From: Parvularculaceae bacterium
GTDB lineage: Bacteria; Pseudomonadota; Alphaproteobacteria; Caulobacterales; Parvularculaceae
Direction of reading: 5' to 3'
Length of the DNA stretch: 64,000 nucleotides
Assembly (NCBI GenBank): GCA_028284065.1
Contig: JANQSJ010000011.1
Location: 662,226-726,225 of the forward strand
Position numbers and translations under genes: made by a program. Of this stretch, positions 35,636 through 44,401 are shown piece by piece; the first letter of the stretch is position 1, and each line of letters starts with the position of its first letter. The notes under the pieces were generated by a model. The model searched no databases. It had not been told where the DNA came from and worked only from the letters and a program-made list of their open reading frames with translations.

Positions 35636-36538
35636 TTAACCATCTTCAGGCTCTGCTGCGACGTCCGCATCCTTAAGGGCGCCGGCGATGAGGTCCTCGA
35701 GAACCGGGCGGACCGGCGCGTCCGCGGGCATTTCCGCGATGAGCCGCCGCCAAATTGCCGCCGCCCTCGCGCCCTCGCCCGCCTCGTAGGCCGCACCGCC
35801 CTGGTAGAAGAGCGCAAACGGATCGCCGGGGCTGCGCGCCTCTATTTGGTCCAGCGACTCCAGAAACTCCTGATCGACGGGAAAGCGCGTATCCGCGCGC
35901 GTTCGCGCATAGGTCGCGGCGAAGTCCTTCCAGTCCTGAAGATCGCCCTTTACGAGCGCGAGCAGACGCCGCTGGCTCTCCAGGGACGCATCCAGCCGGC
36001 CGAGCGCGGCCTGCGATCGCGCGAGCATGCGCCAGCCGTCGGGATCGTTTGGCGCCGCCTCTAGCCGCGCGGCGAGACCCTCGACCATGCCTTCGATGGC
36101 GGCGGCGCGCTCCTCGGGCGGCAACGCGGCGATGTCCTGCTGGGCCGGGCCCGCGCCGGATGCGGCGGGCGCGTCCGCAATCGAGACGTCGTAGCCCGGC
36201 GCCCCGACCTGAAAATACGCGACGCCCACCAGGATCGGCGCAAGGCCGGCGAACGCGATTGCGGCGAACCTCAAGGCCGGGGCCCGCGCGTCGCCGCCGC
36301 TCTCGCCGGCCGCGGTGAGGGCGGCGCGCTGGGCGGCGAGCGTCGCTTCCTCTGCGTCGGCCGCTTCGAGGAGGCCGGACGCCCTTGCGCGGTCGATGTC
36401 GCCGAGCCGGGCCGCAAGCGCGTCGCCGGCGGCGCGGGCGCGGTCGGCCGAGGATGCGTCCCTGCGCATGGGAATTATCAGCGCCGCGGCGAATGCCGTG
36501 GCGAGGAGAAGCGCAAAGGCGATGAAGGCGATGCTCAT
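35636..36538 (-). CDS. ccmI: Cytochrome c maturation protein CcmI
   Basis: A 300-aa CcmI (CycH). Two membrane helices lie at ~4-23 and ~90-108, flanking a cytoplasmic leucine-zipper-like loop rich in Ala/Asp/Arg (DRARAAGDALAARLGDIDRA), followed by a periplasmic TPR domain (DPDGWRMLARSQAALGRLDASLESQRRL). CcmI holds apocytochrome c for heme ligation with CcmF and CcmH. It is the last gene of the ccmF-ccmG-ccmH-ccmI arm, 25 bases after ccmH. Confidence 0.93.
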   Translation of the reverse strand: MSIAFIAFALLLATAFAAALIIPMRRDASSADRARAAGDALAARLGDIDRARASGLLEAADAEEATLAAQRAALTAAGESGGDARAPALRFAAIAFAGLAPILVGVAYFQVGAPGYDVSIADAPAASGAGPAQQDIAALPPEERAAAIEGMVEGLAARLEAAPNDPDGWRMLARSQAALGRLDASLESQRRLLALVKGDLQDWKDFAATYARTRADTRFPVDQEFLESLDQIEARSPGDPFALFYQGGAAYEAGEGARAAAIWRRLIAEMPADAPVRPVLEDLIAGALKDADVAAEPEDG

Positions 36539-36563
36539 GAAAGGATGGACTCGCAGCGGCCGC

Positions 36564-37046
36564 TCACGCGCCGCCGGCCCTTTCTTCCAGCTCGGCGAGA
36601 CGCGCGCGTTCTTCCTCGGTCAGCTGATGGTCGGCGGCGGCCTCGGCCGCCGGCGTTCCCCCCCGCCCCCGCAAGAATACGACCGCGGCGCCCGCCGCGA
36701 GCATCAGGAGCCCCGCAGGCGCGGCCCAGAGGAGAAAGGTGGAGCCCCGCACCGGCGGGCGCAGGAGCACATAGTCGCCATAGCGCGCGGCGATATAGTC
36801 AAGGGCTTCGCGATCGGTATCGCCGGCGGAAATCCGCTCCCGGACGAGCCGGCGCAGGTCCTGGGCCAACGGCGCGTCGGAATCCTCGATTGACTGGCTC
36901 TGGCAGACGACGCAGCGCAGCTCCCGTCCGACGGCTTGCGCGCGCGCCTCAAGCTCAGGATCGGCGAGGCGATCGTCCGGGTTGGCGGCGAAGGCCACAG
37001 CCGCAAGCGCGCCCACTGTAGCAATCGAGGCAAGAAACTTTTTCAC
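36564..37046 (-). CDS. ccmH: Cytochrome c maturation protein CcmH
   Basis: A 160-aa thiol-redox subunit of the heme ligation complex. After a cleavable signal peptide, the LRCVVCQSQSIEDSDAPLA motif with its CxxC pair, which reduces apocytochrome c cysteines, is intact; one transmembrane helix (FLLWAAPAGLLMLAAGAAVVF) follows at ~100-125. The start overlaps the ccmG stop by four bases. This is the short, CcmI-less form, matching the separate ccmI next door. Confidence 0.95.
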   Translation of the reverse strand: MKKFLASIATVGALAAVAFAANPDDRLADPELEARAQAVGRELRCVVCQSQSIEDSDAPLAQDLRRLVRERISAGDTDREALDYIAARYGDYVLLRPPVRGSTFLLWAAPAGLLMLAAGAAVVFLRGRGGTPAAEAAADHQLTEEERARLAELEERAGGA

Positions 37047-37588
37047 GCGCCGACCTCGTCTTTCTTCAGATCCAGCACCATCGGGCGTAAGACGTCGCGC
37101 CAGACTTGCGGACTGATCGGGCCGATATGCTTGTGGCGGACGCGGCCGGCCGCGTCGATGACGAAAGTCTCCGGCGCGCCGGTGACGCCGAACTCAATGG
37201 CGATGCGGCCGTCGGCGTCGTCGCCGACCTTCGTATAGGGATCGCCCTTGCGCGCAAGCCATTCCGCGCCCTTGCCCGGCGGATCCTTCCAGTCGAGGCC
37301 ATATATGGGGGCGATCCCCTCCGCCTTGATGGCGAGGAGGACGGGATGCTCCACATTGCAGGAGACGCACCACGACCCGAAAATGTTGAGGAGCGAGACC
37401 TCCCCTTTCAGATCCTCCGAAGAGAAACCTTCCGTATAGCCCTCAATTGGCGGCAGATCGAAGACCGGCGCCGGCCGGTCGATCAGCATCGACGGCATAT
37501 AGCCCGGATCGCGCGAGAGCCCTTGCGCGAAGTAAATCGCCGCTACGAGAAAGAGCCCGAGCGGGGCAAAATAGATGAGGCGACGCAT
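37043..37588 (-). CDS. ccmG: Thiol:disulfide interchange protein CcmG/DsbE
   Basis: A 181-aa membrane-tethered thioredoxin. One N-terminal helix is followed by FDLPPIEGYTEGFSSEDLKGEVSLLNIFGSWCVSCNVEHP with the WCxxC active site, and by GVTGAPETFVIDAAGRVRHKHIGPI, which carries the cis-proline. It keeps apocytochrome c or CcmH cysteines reduced in the periplasm. The ATG at 37588 shares one base with the ccmF stop (TAATG), indicating coupling; the frame further upstream is antisense to nothing useful and inside ccmF. Confidence 0.94.
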   Translation of the reverse strand: MRRLIYFAPLGLFLVAAIYFAQGLSRDPGYMPSMLIDRPAPVFDLPPIEGYTEGFSSEDLKGEVSLLNIFGSWCVSCNVEHPVLLAIKAEGIAPIYGLDWKDPPGKGAEWLARKGDPYTKVGDDADGRIAIEFGVTGAPETFVIDAAGRVRHKHIGPISPQVWRDVLRPMVLDLKKDEVGA

Positions 37589-39573
37589 TACTCGGCGGGC
37601 GCAGGCGCTGGCCCGGAGGTCGAACCAGACGCCGGAGCGTGCGCAGCGAGCGAACTGCGTCGTCTCGCCGGCGCAATCCCAATGAGGCCGCCAAGCGCCA
37701 TCATCGCGCCGCCGGCCCACATCCAACCCGCCAATGGCCGCTCCCAGGCGCGCACGACCCAACCGCGGGCGGGGTCCGGTTCGCCGACGGTGAGGTAGAT
37801 GTCGCCGCGAATGGTCGACCAGACGCCGGCCTCCGTGGTCGCCATGCCGCGCGCCGGATAAAACCGCCGCTCGGCCAGGACCTCCCGCAGCGTTCGGTCA
37901 TTCTTGCGCACTTCGAAGAGCGCGCCCTGCGAAATGTAGTTCGGACCTTGCGTTTCCGCGACGCGTGACAGGACGACGTCATATCGGCCAAGCGTCACCG
38001 TCTCGCCGGGCTGCGCGTAGGCGACGGTCTCCGACCGCCAGACGCCGGCGCCGATGACGCCGAGGACGACGATGGCGAGGCCCACATGAGCGCACGTCAT
38101 CGCGAGGCTGGACCGCGGCAGGCCAACGAAGCGCGCGAGCGCACCGGCTTCGAGCGGCCGCACGCGACGCGCCAGGTCCCTGACGACGCCGCCGATCGTG
38201 AAGACGGCGAGCGCGACGCCCAGCGCCGCGACCGTCGATTTCGGCGCGGCGAGCCAGAAGGCGGTTCCCGCCGCCACGAGCCCGGCAAGCGCCGGCGCGA
38301 TAAAGAGATGCGCGTCGCGCGCAAGCCGGCCCTGCTTCCAGGCGAGCGCCGCCGCCGGCCCGATCATCAGGAGCGAGATGAAAACGAACGGCGTGAAGGC
38401 GAGATTGAAATAGGGCGCGCCGACGGAGAGCTTCTCGCCGCTGACCGCTTCGGCGAAAAGCGGATAAAACGTCCCGATAAAGACGGTCGCGCAGGCGGCG
38501 ACGAGCAGCAGGTTATTGGTGAAGAGACCGCCCTCGCGGCTGATGGCGGCGAATTTCGCGTCCGACGACATGGCCGGGGCGCGCACCGCGAAGAGCGTTA
38601 GGCCGCCGCCGACCGACAGCGCCAGAATGCCAAGGATGAAGACGCCCCGCGCCGGGTCAACCGCAAAGGCGTGCACGGACGTTAAGACGCCCGAGCGCAC
38701 CAGGAACGTGCCCACAAGGCTCATGGAGAAGGCGAGAAGCGCAAGGAGCGCCGTCCAGGCGCGAAAGGCGCCGCGCACTTCCGTCACGCGAATGGAATGG
38801 ATGAGCGCCGTGCCCGCGAGCCACGGCATGAAGCTCGCGTTCTCCACCGGGTCCCACGCCCAGAAGCCGCCCCAGCCAAGTTCGTAATAGGCCCACCAGG
38901 CGCCGAGCGCGATGCCGATGGTCATGAAGCTCCAGGCGAGGAGCGCGAAAGGCCGCACTTCCTTCGCCCAGGCCTGGTCGATGCGCCCGCCGATGAGCCC
39001 CGCCGCCGCATAGGCGAAGGCGATCGAGAAGCCCACATAGCCGAGATAGAGGCACGGCGGATGGATGATGAGGCCGGGGTCCTGCAGGAGAGGATTGAGG
39101 TCCTGTCCCTCCGCCGGCGCGGGGAAAAGGCGCGCGAACGGGTTCGACGTGAAGATGATGAAGGCGAGGAACGCCGCGGCGAGCATCCCCTGCACGGCCA
39201 GCGTCCGGGCGCGCAGGGGCGTCACCCCGCCCCGCGCCAGCGCCACCGCCGCGCCATAGCCGGCGAGGATCAGCGCCCAGAGGACCATGGAGCCCTCATG
39301 GTTCCCCCAGACGCCGGTCAGCTTGTAAATGAAGGGCTTCGCGGTGTGGGAGTTCTCCACGACATTGCGCACCGAAAAGTCGGACGTCGCATGCGCCACC
39401 GTCAGGAGCGCGAAGGCGAGCGCCACGAACGCGGCTTGCGCTAGCGCGCTCGCCCGCCCGCCGGCCATCAGCCGCTGATCGCCCACATGCGCCCCCAGCA
39501 TCGGAAAGACGCTCTGATGAAGCGCCGCCGCGAGGGCGAAGAGAAGAGCCAGTTGTCCGAGTTCAGCGACCAT
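37588..39573 (-). CDS. ccmF: Heme lyase subunit CcmF
   Basis: A 661-aa polytopic membrane protein with about 14-15 helices, the core of the cytochrome c heme ligation complex. The tryptophan-rich heme-handling motif WGGFWAWDPVENASFMPW is present, with conserved periplasmic histidines around it (for example HIPPCLYLGYVG-type segment LIIHPPCLYLGYVG). It is the first gene of the left arm and diverges from ccmD; the shared 271-base region should hold both promoters. Confidence 0.96.
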   Translation of the reverse strand: MVAELGQLALLFALAAALHQSVFPMLGAHVGDQRLMAGGRASALAQAAFVALAFALLTVAHATSDFSVRNVVENSHTAKPFIYKLTGVWGNHEGSMVLWALILAGYGAAVALARGGVTPLRARTLAVQGMLAAAFLAFIIFTSNPFARLFPAPAEGQDLNPLLQDPGLIIHPPCLYLGYVGFSIAFAYAAAGLIGGRIDQAWAKEVRPFALLAWSFMTIGIALGAWWAYYELGWGGFWAWDPVENASFMPWLAGTALIHSIRVTEVRGAFRAWTALLALLAFSMSLVGTFLVRSGVLTSVHAFAVDPARGVFILGILALSVGGGLTLFAVRAPAMSSDAKFAAISREGGLFTNNLLLVAACATVFIGTFYPLFAEAVSGEKLSVGAPYFNLAFTPFVFISLLMIGPAAALAWKQGRLARDAHLFIAPALAGLVAAGTAFWLAAPKSTVAALGVALAVFTIGGVVRDLARRVRPLEAGALARFVGLPRSSLAMTCAHVGLAIVVLGVIGAGVWRSETVAYAQPGETVTLGRYDVVLSRVAETQGPNYISQGALFEVRKNDRTLREVLAERRFYPARGMATTEAGVWSTIRGDIYLTVGEPDPARGWVVRAWERPLAGWMWAGGAMMALGGLIGIAPARRRSSLAAHAPASGSTSGPAPAPAE

Positions 39574-39649
39574 GGCCGCTTATATAGACGCGTCGCGCGG
39601 GTGTTCGATACGTTTTCGCGATTCGGCGCATTCTTGCCGCAGGGTCAGG

Positions 39650-39790
39650 GGGTTAGGCGTTCGATGGATTCTCGCCGGCCCAAGGAGATCACGGGTCCCG
39701 CTGACGCTCGCCCGGTATGACAGAGGAGCTGCTGCGACTCCTCCGCCATCCAGGCCGAGCCGAAGGTGAGAGCCGGGATCTTCTGCGCCA
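39650..39790. repeat. Degenerate dispersed-type repeat in the ccmF-ccmD promoter gap
   Basis: The stretch has imperfect inverted blocks (TGGATTCTCGCCGG and GAGAGCCGGGATC; GGTCCCGCTGACGCTCGCCCGG) that resemble common alphaproteobacterial intergenic palindromes of the 'gggaatgac/ggatcccgg' kind. It is too diverged to define borders. It occupies most of the 271-base gap between the divergent ccm arms. Confidence 0.3.
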
Positions 39791-39844
39791 AGCCCGTCGC
39801 CGCAATAGACACCCCGCCCTCAACCCTGCTACCCGCCCGTTCCC

Positions 39845-40012
39845 ATGAGCGAGTTCTTCTCCATGGGCGGCTATGCGGCGTTTGTCTGGCCGGCCTATGG
39901 CGCGTCGGCGCTGGCGCTCGGCGGGCTCGCCGTCGCGCTCGTTCGACGCCGCGCCGCAGCAAAAAAGCGCCTTGCGGCGCTTGAGCGCGGCCGCGGCAAA
40001 TCTGAAACATAG
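39845..40012 (+). CDS. ccmD: Heme exporter protein CcmD (55 aa)
   Basis: A short gene easily skipped by ORF filters. The product begins MSEFFSMGGYAAFVWPAYG and continues with a hydrophobic helix (ASALALGGLAVALV) and an Arg/Lys-rich tail, the exact plan of CcmD, a one-helix protein that helps release holo-CcmE from the CcmABCD complex. Its position is unusual: it precedes ccmA, whereas it normally follows ccmC. A palindromic repeat separates it from ccmA. The upstream ribosome site is weak. Confidence 0.9.
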   Translation: MSEFFSMGGYAAFVWPAYGASALALGGLAVALVRRRAAAKKRLAALERGRGKSET

Positions 40013-40046
40013 AGCAAGCTGGTCCCTTGTTGACGCCACCAATTAG

Positions 40047-40139
40047 CCTTCGTCCTTCGAGACGCCTTCCGCTTCATCTTGAGGAGGCCGAAAGGCCGTC
40101 CCGAAGGACGAAGCGGAAGGCTCCTCAGGATGAAGGCCG
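40047..40139. repeat. Palindromic intergenic repeat between ccmD and ccmA
   Basis: CTTCGTCCTTCG (40048-40059) is perfectly inverted at 40102-40113, and GCCTTCCGCTTC (40063-40074) at 40110-40121; TTGAGGAG and CTCCTCAGGATGAAGG add a third pairing. This is the 'cctgaggag...cgtctcgaag' type of REP-like palindrome widespread in Alphaproteobacteria. As RNA it would fold strongly and may lower ccmABC relative to ccmD expression. Confidence 0.8.
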
Positions 40140-40176
40140 TTTGGCCTAAATGCCATCAGGCCCGCCGCGAATAACC

Positions 40177-40794
40177 ATGACCGCCAGAGGCGTCGCGGGC
40201 GCGCGCGGCGGCCGGCCGGTGTTCGAAGGCGTCAACCTAAGCCTCGCGCCCGGCGAGGCGGTGGTCCTGCGGGGCGCCAACGGCGCGGGCAAGACGACGC
40301 TTCTGCGCATTCTCGCTGGCCTCGCGGGCCCAAGCGCCGGCGCGATAGAGTTTGACGGTCCCGATATGAACGGCGACCCGCCCACGGCGGCGACCGCGTC
40401 GGTCTATCTCGGGCATCTCGACGGCGCGAAGGGACCGATGAGCGTCGACCGCAACCTCGCCTTCTGGGCGCAGCTCTATGGGCGGAGGGGCGCGCCCTTC
40501 GACGACGTGAAGGAACGCCTCTTCCTTTCCGACCTCGGACGAAGACCCGCGGCGACGCTCTCGGCCGGGCAACGCCGCCGCTTAGGCCTCGCGCGGGCGC
40601 TCGTCTCCGGCCGGCCGGTCTGGCTTCTCGACGAACCCACCGCATCCATGGACAGCCCATCCGCTGCGCGAGTCGCGGAAATTATCCAGGCCCATTGCGC
40701 CAGCGGCGGCTCGGCGCTCATCGCGACGCATGAGCCCATGGCGCTTGCCGGCGAGCGGGCGTTTCGCATGGCGGCGATCGGAGACGCGCCATGA
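40177..40794 (+). CDS. ccmA: Heme exporter ATP-binding protein CcmA
   Basis: A 205-aa ABC ATPase with Walker A GANGAGKTTLLR, signature LSAGQRRRLGLARAL, Walker B VWLLDEPT and an H-loop in IATHEP. CcmA energises release of heme-loaded CcmE from CcmC with CcmB and CcmD. The ATG at 40177 matches the family start (MTARGVAGARGGRPVF); an in-frame ATG at 40150 would add nine residues. It overlaps ccmB by four bases. Confidence 0.93.
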   Translation: MTARGVAGARGGRPVFEGVNLSLAPGEAVVLRGANGAGKTTLLRILAGLAGPSAGAIEFDGPDMNGDPPTAATASVYLGHLDGAKGPMSVDRNLAFWAQLYGRRGAPFDDVKERLFLSDLGRRPAATLSAGQRRRLGLARALVSGRPVWLLDEPTASMDSPSAARVAEIIQAHCASGGSALIATHEPMALAGERAFRMAAIGDAP

Positions 40795-41453
40795 GCGCTT
40801 TAGTCTCCGTCTTCTCAAGGGACGTCGAACTCGCCTTCCGCGCCGGCGGCGGCGCGGCGCAAGGCGCGGTCTTTTTCGGCCTCGTCACGGTAATGTTTGT
40901 CTTCGGAACTGGCCCTGAGCCGGGCGCGCTCGCCCGCGTCGCCGCGCCAATCCTGTGGACGGGGGCGCTCCTCGCCTCGCTCCTGTCCCTAGATCGCGTG
41001 TTCCAGGCGGACTTCGAGGACGGGTCCCTCGACATCCTCGTCCAGCGCACCGAGACCCTCGAGTTTCTTGTCCTCGCCAAGGCGTTCGCCCACTGGGTCG
41101 GCGCGGTCCTGCCGCTCCTCGTCATCACGCCCGTGCTCGCGGCGATGCTGAACGTCGAGGCCATGTGGCCGCTGCTCGCCTCGCTTCTGGTAGGTAGCCC
41201 GGCGCTGTCGCTCATCGGCGCCATCGGCGCGGCGCTCACCTTTCCCTTGCGGCGGGCGAACGTCCTGGTGACCATCCTGATCGGCCCGCTTTTCGCGCCC
41301 GTAGTGATTTTCGGGACCGGCGCGGCCGCTGACGGCGCGCTTGGCGCCGGGTTCGGCGCGCCGCCCCTGATGCTGCTCGCCGCGGTGAGCCTCTTTTCGC
41401 TGATTGTGGCGCCGCTTGCCGGCGCCGCCGCCATCCGCTTCAATTTGCAGTAA
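40791..41453 (+). CDS. ccmB: Heme exporter membrane protein CcmB
   Basis: A 220-aa inner-membrane protein with six hydrophobic segments and the CcmB-typical stretches FVFGTGPEP, LDRVFQADFEDGSLDILV and ALTFPLRRANVLVTILIGPLFAPVVIFG. It is the permease-like partner of CcmA. ATGA links its start to the ccmA stop, and TAATG links its stop to ccmC. Confidence 0.95.
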   Translation: MSALVSVFSRDVELAFRAGGGAAQGAVFFGLVTVMFVFGTGPEPGALARVAAPILWTGALLASLLSLDRVFQADFEDGSLDILVQRTETLEFLVLAKAFAHWVGAVLPLLVITPVLAAMLNVEAMWPLLASLLVGSPALSLIGAIGAALTFPLRRANVLVTILIGPLFAPVVIFGTGAAADGALGAGFGAPPLMLLAAVSLFSLIVAPLAGAAAIRFNLQ

Positions 41454-42217
41454 TGACAACGCAGCAAACGAGTTTCTGGACCCGCTACGCCAATCCCGCG
41501 GCGTTCCAGCGCCTGTCCGCGCGTATCGCGCCGCTGGCCGGCGGCGGCGCGGTCGCGCTTTTCGCCGTCGGCCTCTACTTCGCCCTCATCGGCTCGCCGG
41601 CGGCGCGCGACCATGGCGAGGCGGTGCGGATACTCTACGCGCACGTGCCCGCCGCCTGGATGTCCCTCGCCTGCTACACTTATATGGCGGCGGCGAGCCT
41701 TGTCGGCTTCGTCTGGAAACACCCGCTCGCCGACGTGGCGGCGAAGTCCATCGCGCCCATCGGCGCGACGTTCACCGCGCTGACGCTCATCACAGGTTCG
41801 CTCTGGGGCAAACCCGGCTGGGGCGCGTGGTGGGTGTGGGATGCGCGCGTGACGTCAGTGCTCATCCTGTTTTTCATGTATCTCGGCTATATGGCCCTCT
41901 GGAACGCCATCGAAGAACCGACGCGCGCGGCGCGGATCGCAGCCATCGCCTGCCTAGTCGGGTTCATCAATATACCGATCATCAAGTTTTCCGTTGACTG
42001 GTGGAACACGCTGCACCAGCCGGCGAGCTTCACGAAGCAGGGCGCGGTCGACGGCGCCATCGCGCTGCCGACCTGGCTGTTGTTCAGCGCCTATGTTCTG
42101 GCTTTCTTCTGGATGCTGCTCGTCAACATGAACGCCGAACTCGCCGAACGGCGCGCCGCGCGGCTGGAGGCGGGCGCGCGGCCGACCTCGACGCTGGTCG
42201 CGGAGCCTGCGGAGTGA
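41453..42217 (+). CDS. ccmC: Heme transporter CcmC
   Basis: A 254-aa six-helix membrane protein that loads heme onto CcmE. The tryptophan-rich signature GWGAWWVWDARVTSVLILFFMYLGY is present, with conserved histidines in YAHVPAAWMS and in WWNTLHQPASFT on either side. Its start overlaps ccmB by one base. The next gene on this strand, ccmE, is displaced by an antisense orphan of ~0.5 kb. Confidence 0.96.
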   Translation: MTTQQTSFWTRYANPAAFQRLSARIAPLAGGGAVALFAVGLYFALIGSPAARDHGEAVRILYAHVPAAWMSLACYTYMAAASLVGFVWKHPLADVAAKSIAPIGATFTALTLITGSLWGKPGWGAWWVWDARVTSVLILFFMYLGYMALWNAIEEPTRAARIAAIACLVGFINIPIIKFSVDWWNTLHQPASFTKQGAVDGAIALPTWLLFSAYVLAFFWMLLVNMNAELAERRAARLEAGARPTSTLVAEPAE

Positions 42218-42223
42218 AACCGA

Positions 42224-42736
42224 TTATCGCTCGATCAATCCGTGGCGTTGAGCAACCAATCGCGCGTCTGGATAGCCGTCCATAAAGCTGGCGTTTGTGA
42301 GCAGTTCGGGCAACGCTTCGAAGATCTGCATCAGAAGCAGCGTATGAGCTCGCCCGACTTCTTCAGCGAAATTTCCAATCTTGCATTGCCCAAGCTCGAT
42401 AGGATCGGAGGCGTCGAAACCTTCAAGAAACGATACCCGAAGGTCGGTCAAATTCCTTTGGAATTTGAACACATCTGGATTGTCTCGGTTTATGACGTCT
42501 TCCGAAGTGGAGCCGTAGAAGATCATGTTGCGCAACGCAAAAACGAAATCAGCCGACATGGCGGCGACCCAGGTCATCGAATGCATGTTCTTAGAATCAA
42601 ACCGGACCTTCACACAGCCTTCACAAATAAGGGTGTCGATCTCCCACCAAGTCAGGTCGGGAAGCCGTGCTGGGTCGTAATATGCGCCTGATGGCTCAAT
42701 CGCGTCGCAATGGTAGGTTACCGAGAAGTCAGCCAT
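42224..42736 (-). CDS. Orphan gene of unknown function, antisense within the ccm cluster
   Basis: A 170-aa protein I do not recognise. It begins MADFSVTYHCDAIEPSGAYY, contains PDLTWWEIDTLICEGCVKVRF, is acidic, and shows no signal peptide or membrane helix. A near-perfect ribosome site (AGGAGG, five bases before ATG) and ordinary amino acid composition support it over the Arg/His-richer frame on the other strand. It lies opposite to and between ccmC and ccmE, leaving only 6 and 32 bases on its sides, and is visibly less GC-rich than the flanking genes. Together these suggest a horizontally acquired insertion; a link to cytochrome c maturation is not implied. Confidence 0.75.
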   Translation of the reverse strand: MADFSVTYHCDAIEPSGAYYDPARLPDLTWWEIDTLICEGCVKVRFDSKNMHSMTWVAAMSADFVFALRNMIFYGSTSEDVINRDNPDVFKFQRNLTDLRVSFLEGFDASDPIELGQCKIGNFAEEVGRAHTLLLMQIFEALPELLTNASFMDGYPDARLVAQRHGLIER

Positions 42737-42768
42737 CTCGCCTCCTGCATAGCCTCTGAATTTGTAGC

Positions 42769-43221
42769 ATGAACAAGAAACAAAAACGCCTCGCCTTCGT
42801 CTCCTCCGCCGTCGTGGTGGCCGGCCTCGCCGTAACGCTTGTCATGACTGCGCTGTCGTCGTCGGTCGCGTATTTCTACACGCCGTCGGACCTCGCCGCA
42901 GCGGACGAGCGGCCGACAAACACGATCCGCCTTGGCGGGCTCGTGGCGGCGGGCAGCGTGGCGTATGCGGAAGGAACCGAGGCGCGGGTGGACTTCATCA
43001 TCGAGGACGGGGCCCATTCGACGCCCGTGACTTATGTGGGCGTCCTGCCGGATCTGTTCCGCGAGGGACAGGGCGTCATCGCGCAGGGCCGCATCGGGCC
43101 GGACGGCGTCCTCGCCGCCAGCCAGATCCTCGCCAAGCACGACGAAACCTATATGCCGCGCGAGGTGGCGGAGGCGCTGAAGGAACAAGGCGTCTGGCAG
43201 GGCGAGCCGCCTGCGGAGTAA
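42769..43221 (+). CDS. ccmE: Periplasmic heme chaperone CcmE
   Basis: A 150-aa membrane-tethered OB-fold protein that binds heme covalently and hands it to CcmF. After one helix come SSSVAYFYTPSDLAA, the RLGGLVAAGSVAY core and the heme-binding histidine in ILAKHDETYMP. Normally cotranscribed with ccmABCD, it is separated from ccmC here by the antisense orphan and may need its own promoter, which would have to lie inside that gene. Its ribosome site is weak. Confidence 0.95.
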   Translation: MNKKQKRLAFVSSAVVVAGLAVTLVMTALSSSVAYFYTPSDLAAADERPTNTIRLGGLVAAGSVAYAEGTEARVDFIIEDGAHSTPVTYVGVLPDLFREGQGVIAQGRIGPDGVLAASQILAKHDETYMPREVAEALKEQGVWQGEPPAE

Positions 43222-43231
43222 CCGGCTCGCG

Positions 43232-44401
43232 CTACGCCTCCATCCATTCAAGGATCTTCGCCGCGGCGGCCGCGCCAGGCGGATCGCCGCTTGCGCCGCG
43301 CCGCAGGAGCGCCTCGACTACCGGACCGGCCGCAGTGGTCTGCGCCGCGCGCGCCGCCTCATCCGTGAGCAGAGGATAAAGCGCGCGCTCGAGCTTGTCG
43401 GCGACGCAGTTCTCCTGAAGGAACTCCGGGAGGATCTCCGCGTCTGCGGCGATGTTCACGATCGACGCATACTCGCAGATGACCGACCGGCGCAGCCACG
43501 CCTCCGATAGCGGGTCGACCCTGTAGCCGACGACCATTGGAACGCCGTGGATGGCGAGCTCCGTCGTCACCGTGCCGGACGCGGCGAGCGCCGCGGTCGT
43601 CGCCGCGAACGCGTCGTATTTCTCCTCCGGCCCGACGACCAACGCCTTAACGCCCCATGACGCGATGGCCGCTTCCGCAGCCTCCGCCACCGACGGCGCA
43701 AGCGGCGTTACGACCCTCAGGTCTGGAATTCGCCCGGCAAGCGCGTCCGCCGCGGCGCCAAAGCTGGGCGCGAGGCGTTTCACTTCGGCCTTGCGGCTGC
43801 CGAGCAGAACCGTGAGCACGGGCGCGTCGCCCAGCCCATGGCGCGCGCGGAACGCCTGCGCGTCCGTCCTCGCCGCCGCCGCGGCGGCGAAATTCGGATT
43901 GCCGATAAATGCCGCGCGCGCGCCTGCGCGCTCGAAAATCTCCGGCTCAAAAGGCAACAGGCACAAGACGCCGTCAAACGTCCGCGCCAGAAATTCAGTC
44001 CGCTTCGGCCGCGTCGCCCAGACCTGCGGCGCGGCGAGCTTGAAAAGCTTCGTGTTCGGAGCGAGCGCCTTCAGTCGCGTCGCAGCGAGCCGTGAAAACC
44101 CCCATGAGTCGATCAAGATCGCCGCATGCGGTTCCTGCTCGTCGGCGAGATGGGCGATGTCGCGCGCGCCGGCGAATGCCCTCAGGATAACGCGCGCGGC
44201 GTCAGGCACCCCCATGACCGAAAAGTCCGCAATCGGAAAAAGCGACGTCAAGCCCGCCGCCGCCATCCGCTCGCCGCCGCAGCCGATGAAGCGCGCGTCG
44301 GGGCGCTGAGCGCGAAGGCCCGCCATCACTTCCGCGCCGATGGCGTCGCCTGACGGCTCCAACGCCGTCAGGAGCACCGTCAGCGCCCGGCCCGCGGTCA
44401 T
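43232..44401 (-). CDS. lpxB: Lipid-A-disaccharide synthase
   Basis: A 389-aa GT-B glycosyltransferase that joins lipid X to UDP-2,3-diacylglucosamine to make the lipid A disaccharide at the inner membrane. Family segments include LEPSGDAIGAEVMAGLRAQ, CGGERMAAAGLTSLFP, the FSVMG motif, APQVWATRPKRTEFLAR, VLLGSRKAEVKRLAP and the nucleotide site ASGTVTTELAIHGVPMVVGYR. Its start overlaps lpxI by four bases; it is the last gene of the long envelope cluster and converges with ccmE. Confidence 0.96.
   Translation of the reverse strand: MTAGRALTVLLTALEPSGDAIGAEVMAGLRAQRPDARFIGCGGERMAAAGLTSLFPIADFSVMGVPDAARVILRAFAGARDIAHLADEQEPHAAILIDSWGFSRLAATRLKALAPNTKLFKLAAPQVWATRPKRTEFLARTFDGVLCLLPFEPEIFERAGARAAFIGNPNFAAAAAARTDAQAFRARHGLGDAPVLTVLLGSRKAEVKRLAPSFGAAADALAGRIPDLRVVTPLAPSVAEAAEAAIASWGVKALVVGPEEKYDAFAATTAALAASGTVTTELAIHGVPMVVGYRVDPLSEAWLRRSVICEYASIVNIAADAEILPEFLQENCVADKLERALYPLLTDEAARAAQTTAAGPVVEALLRRGASGDPPGAAAAAKILEWMEA

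Noticed and set aside
42242..42691. 149-codon plus-strand frame between ccmC and ccmE
   Set aside because: The minus-strand frame at 42224-42736 has a much better ribosome site and more protein-like composition.
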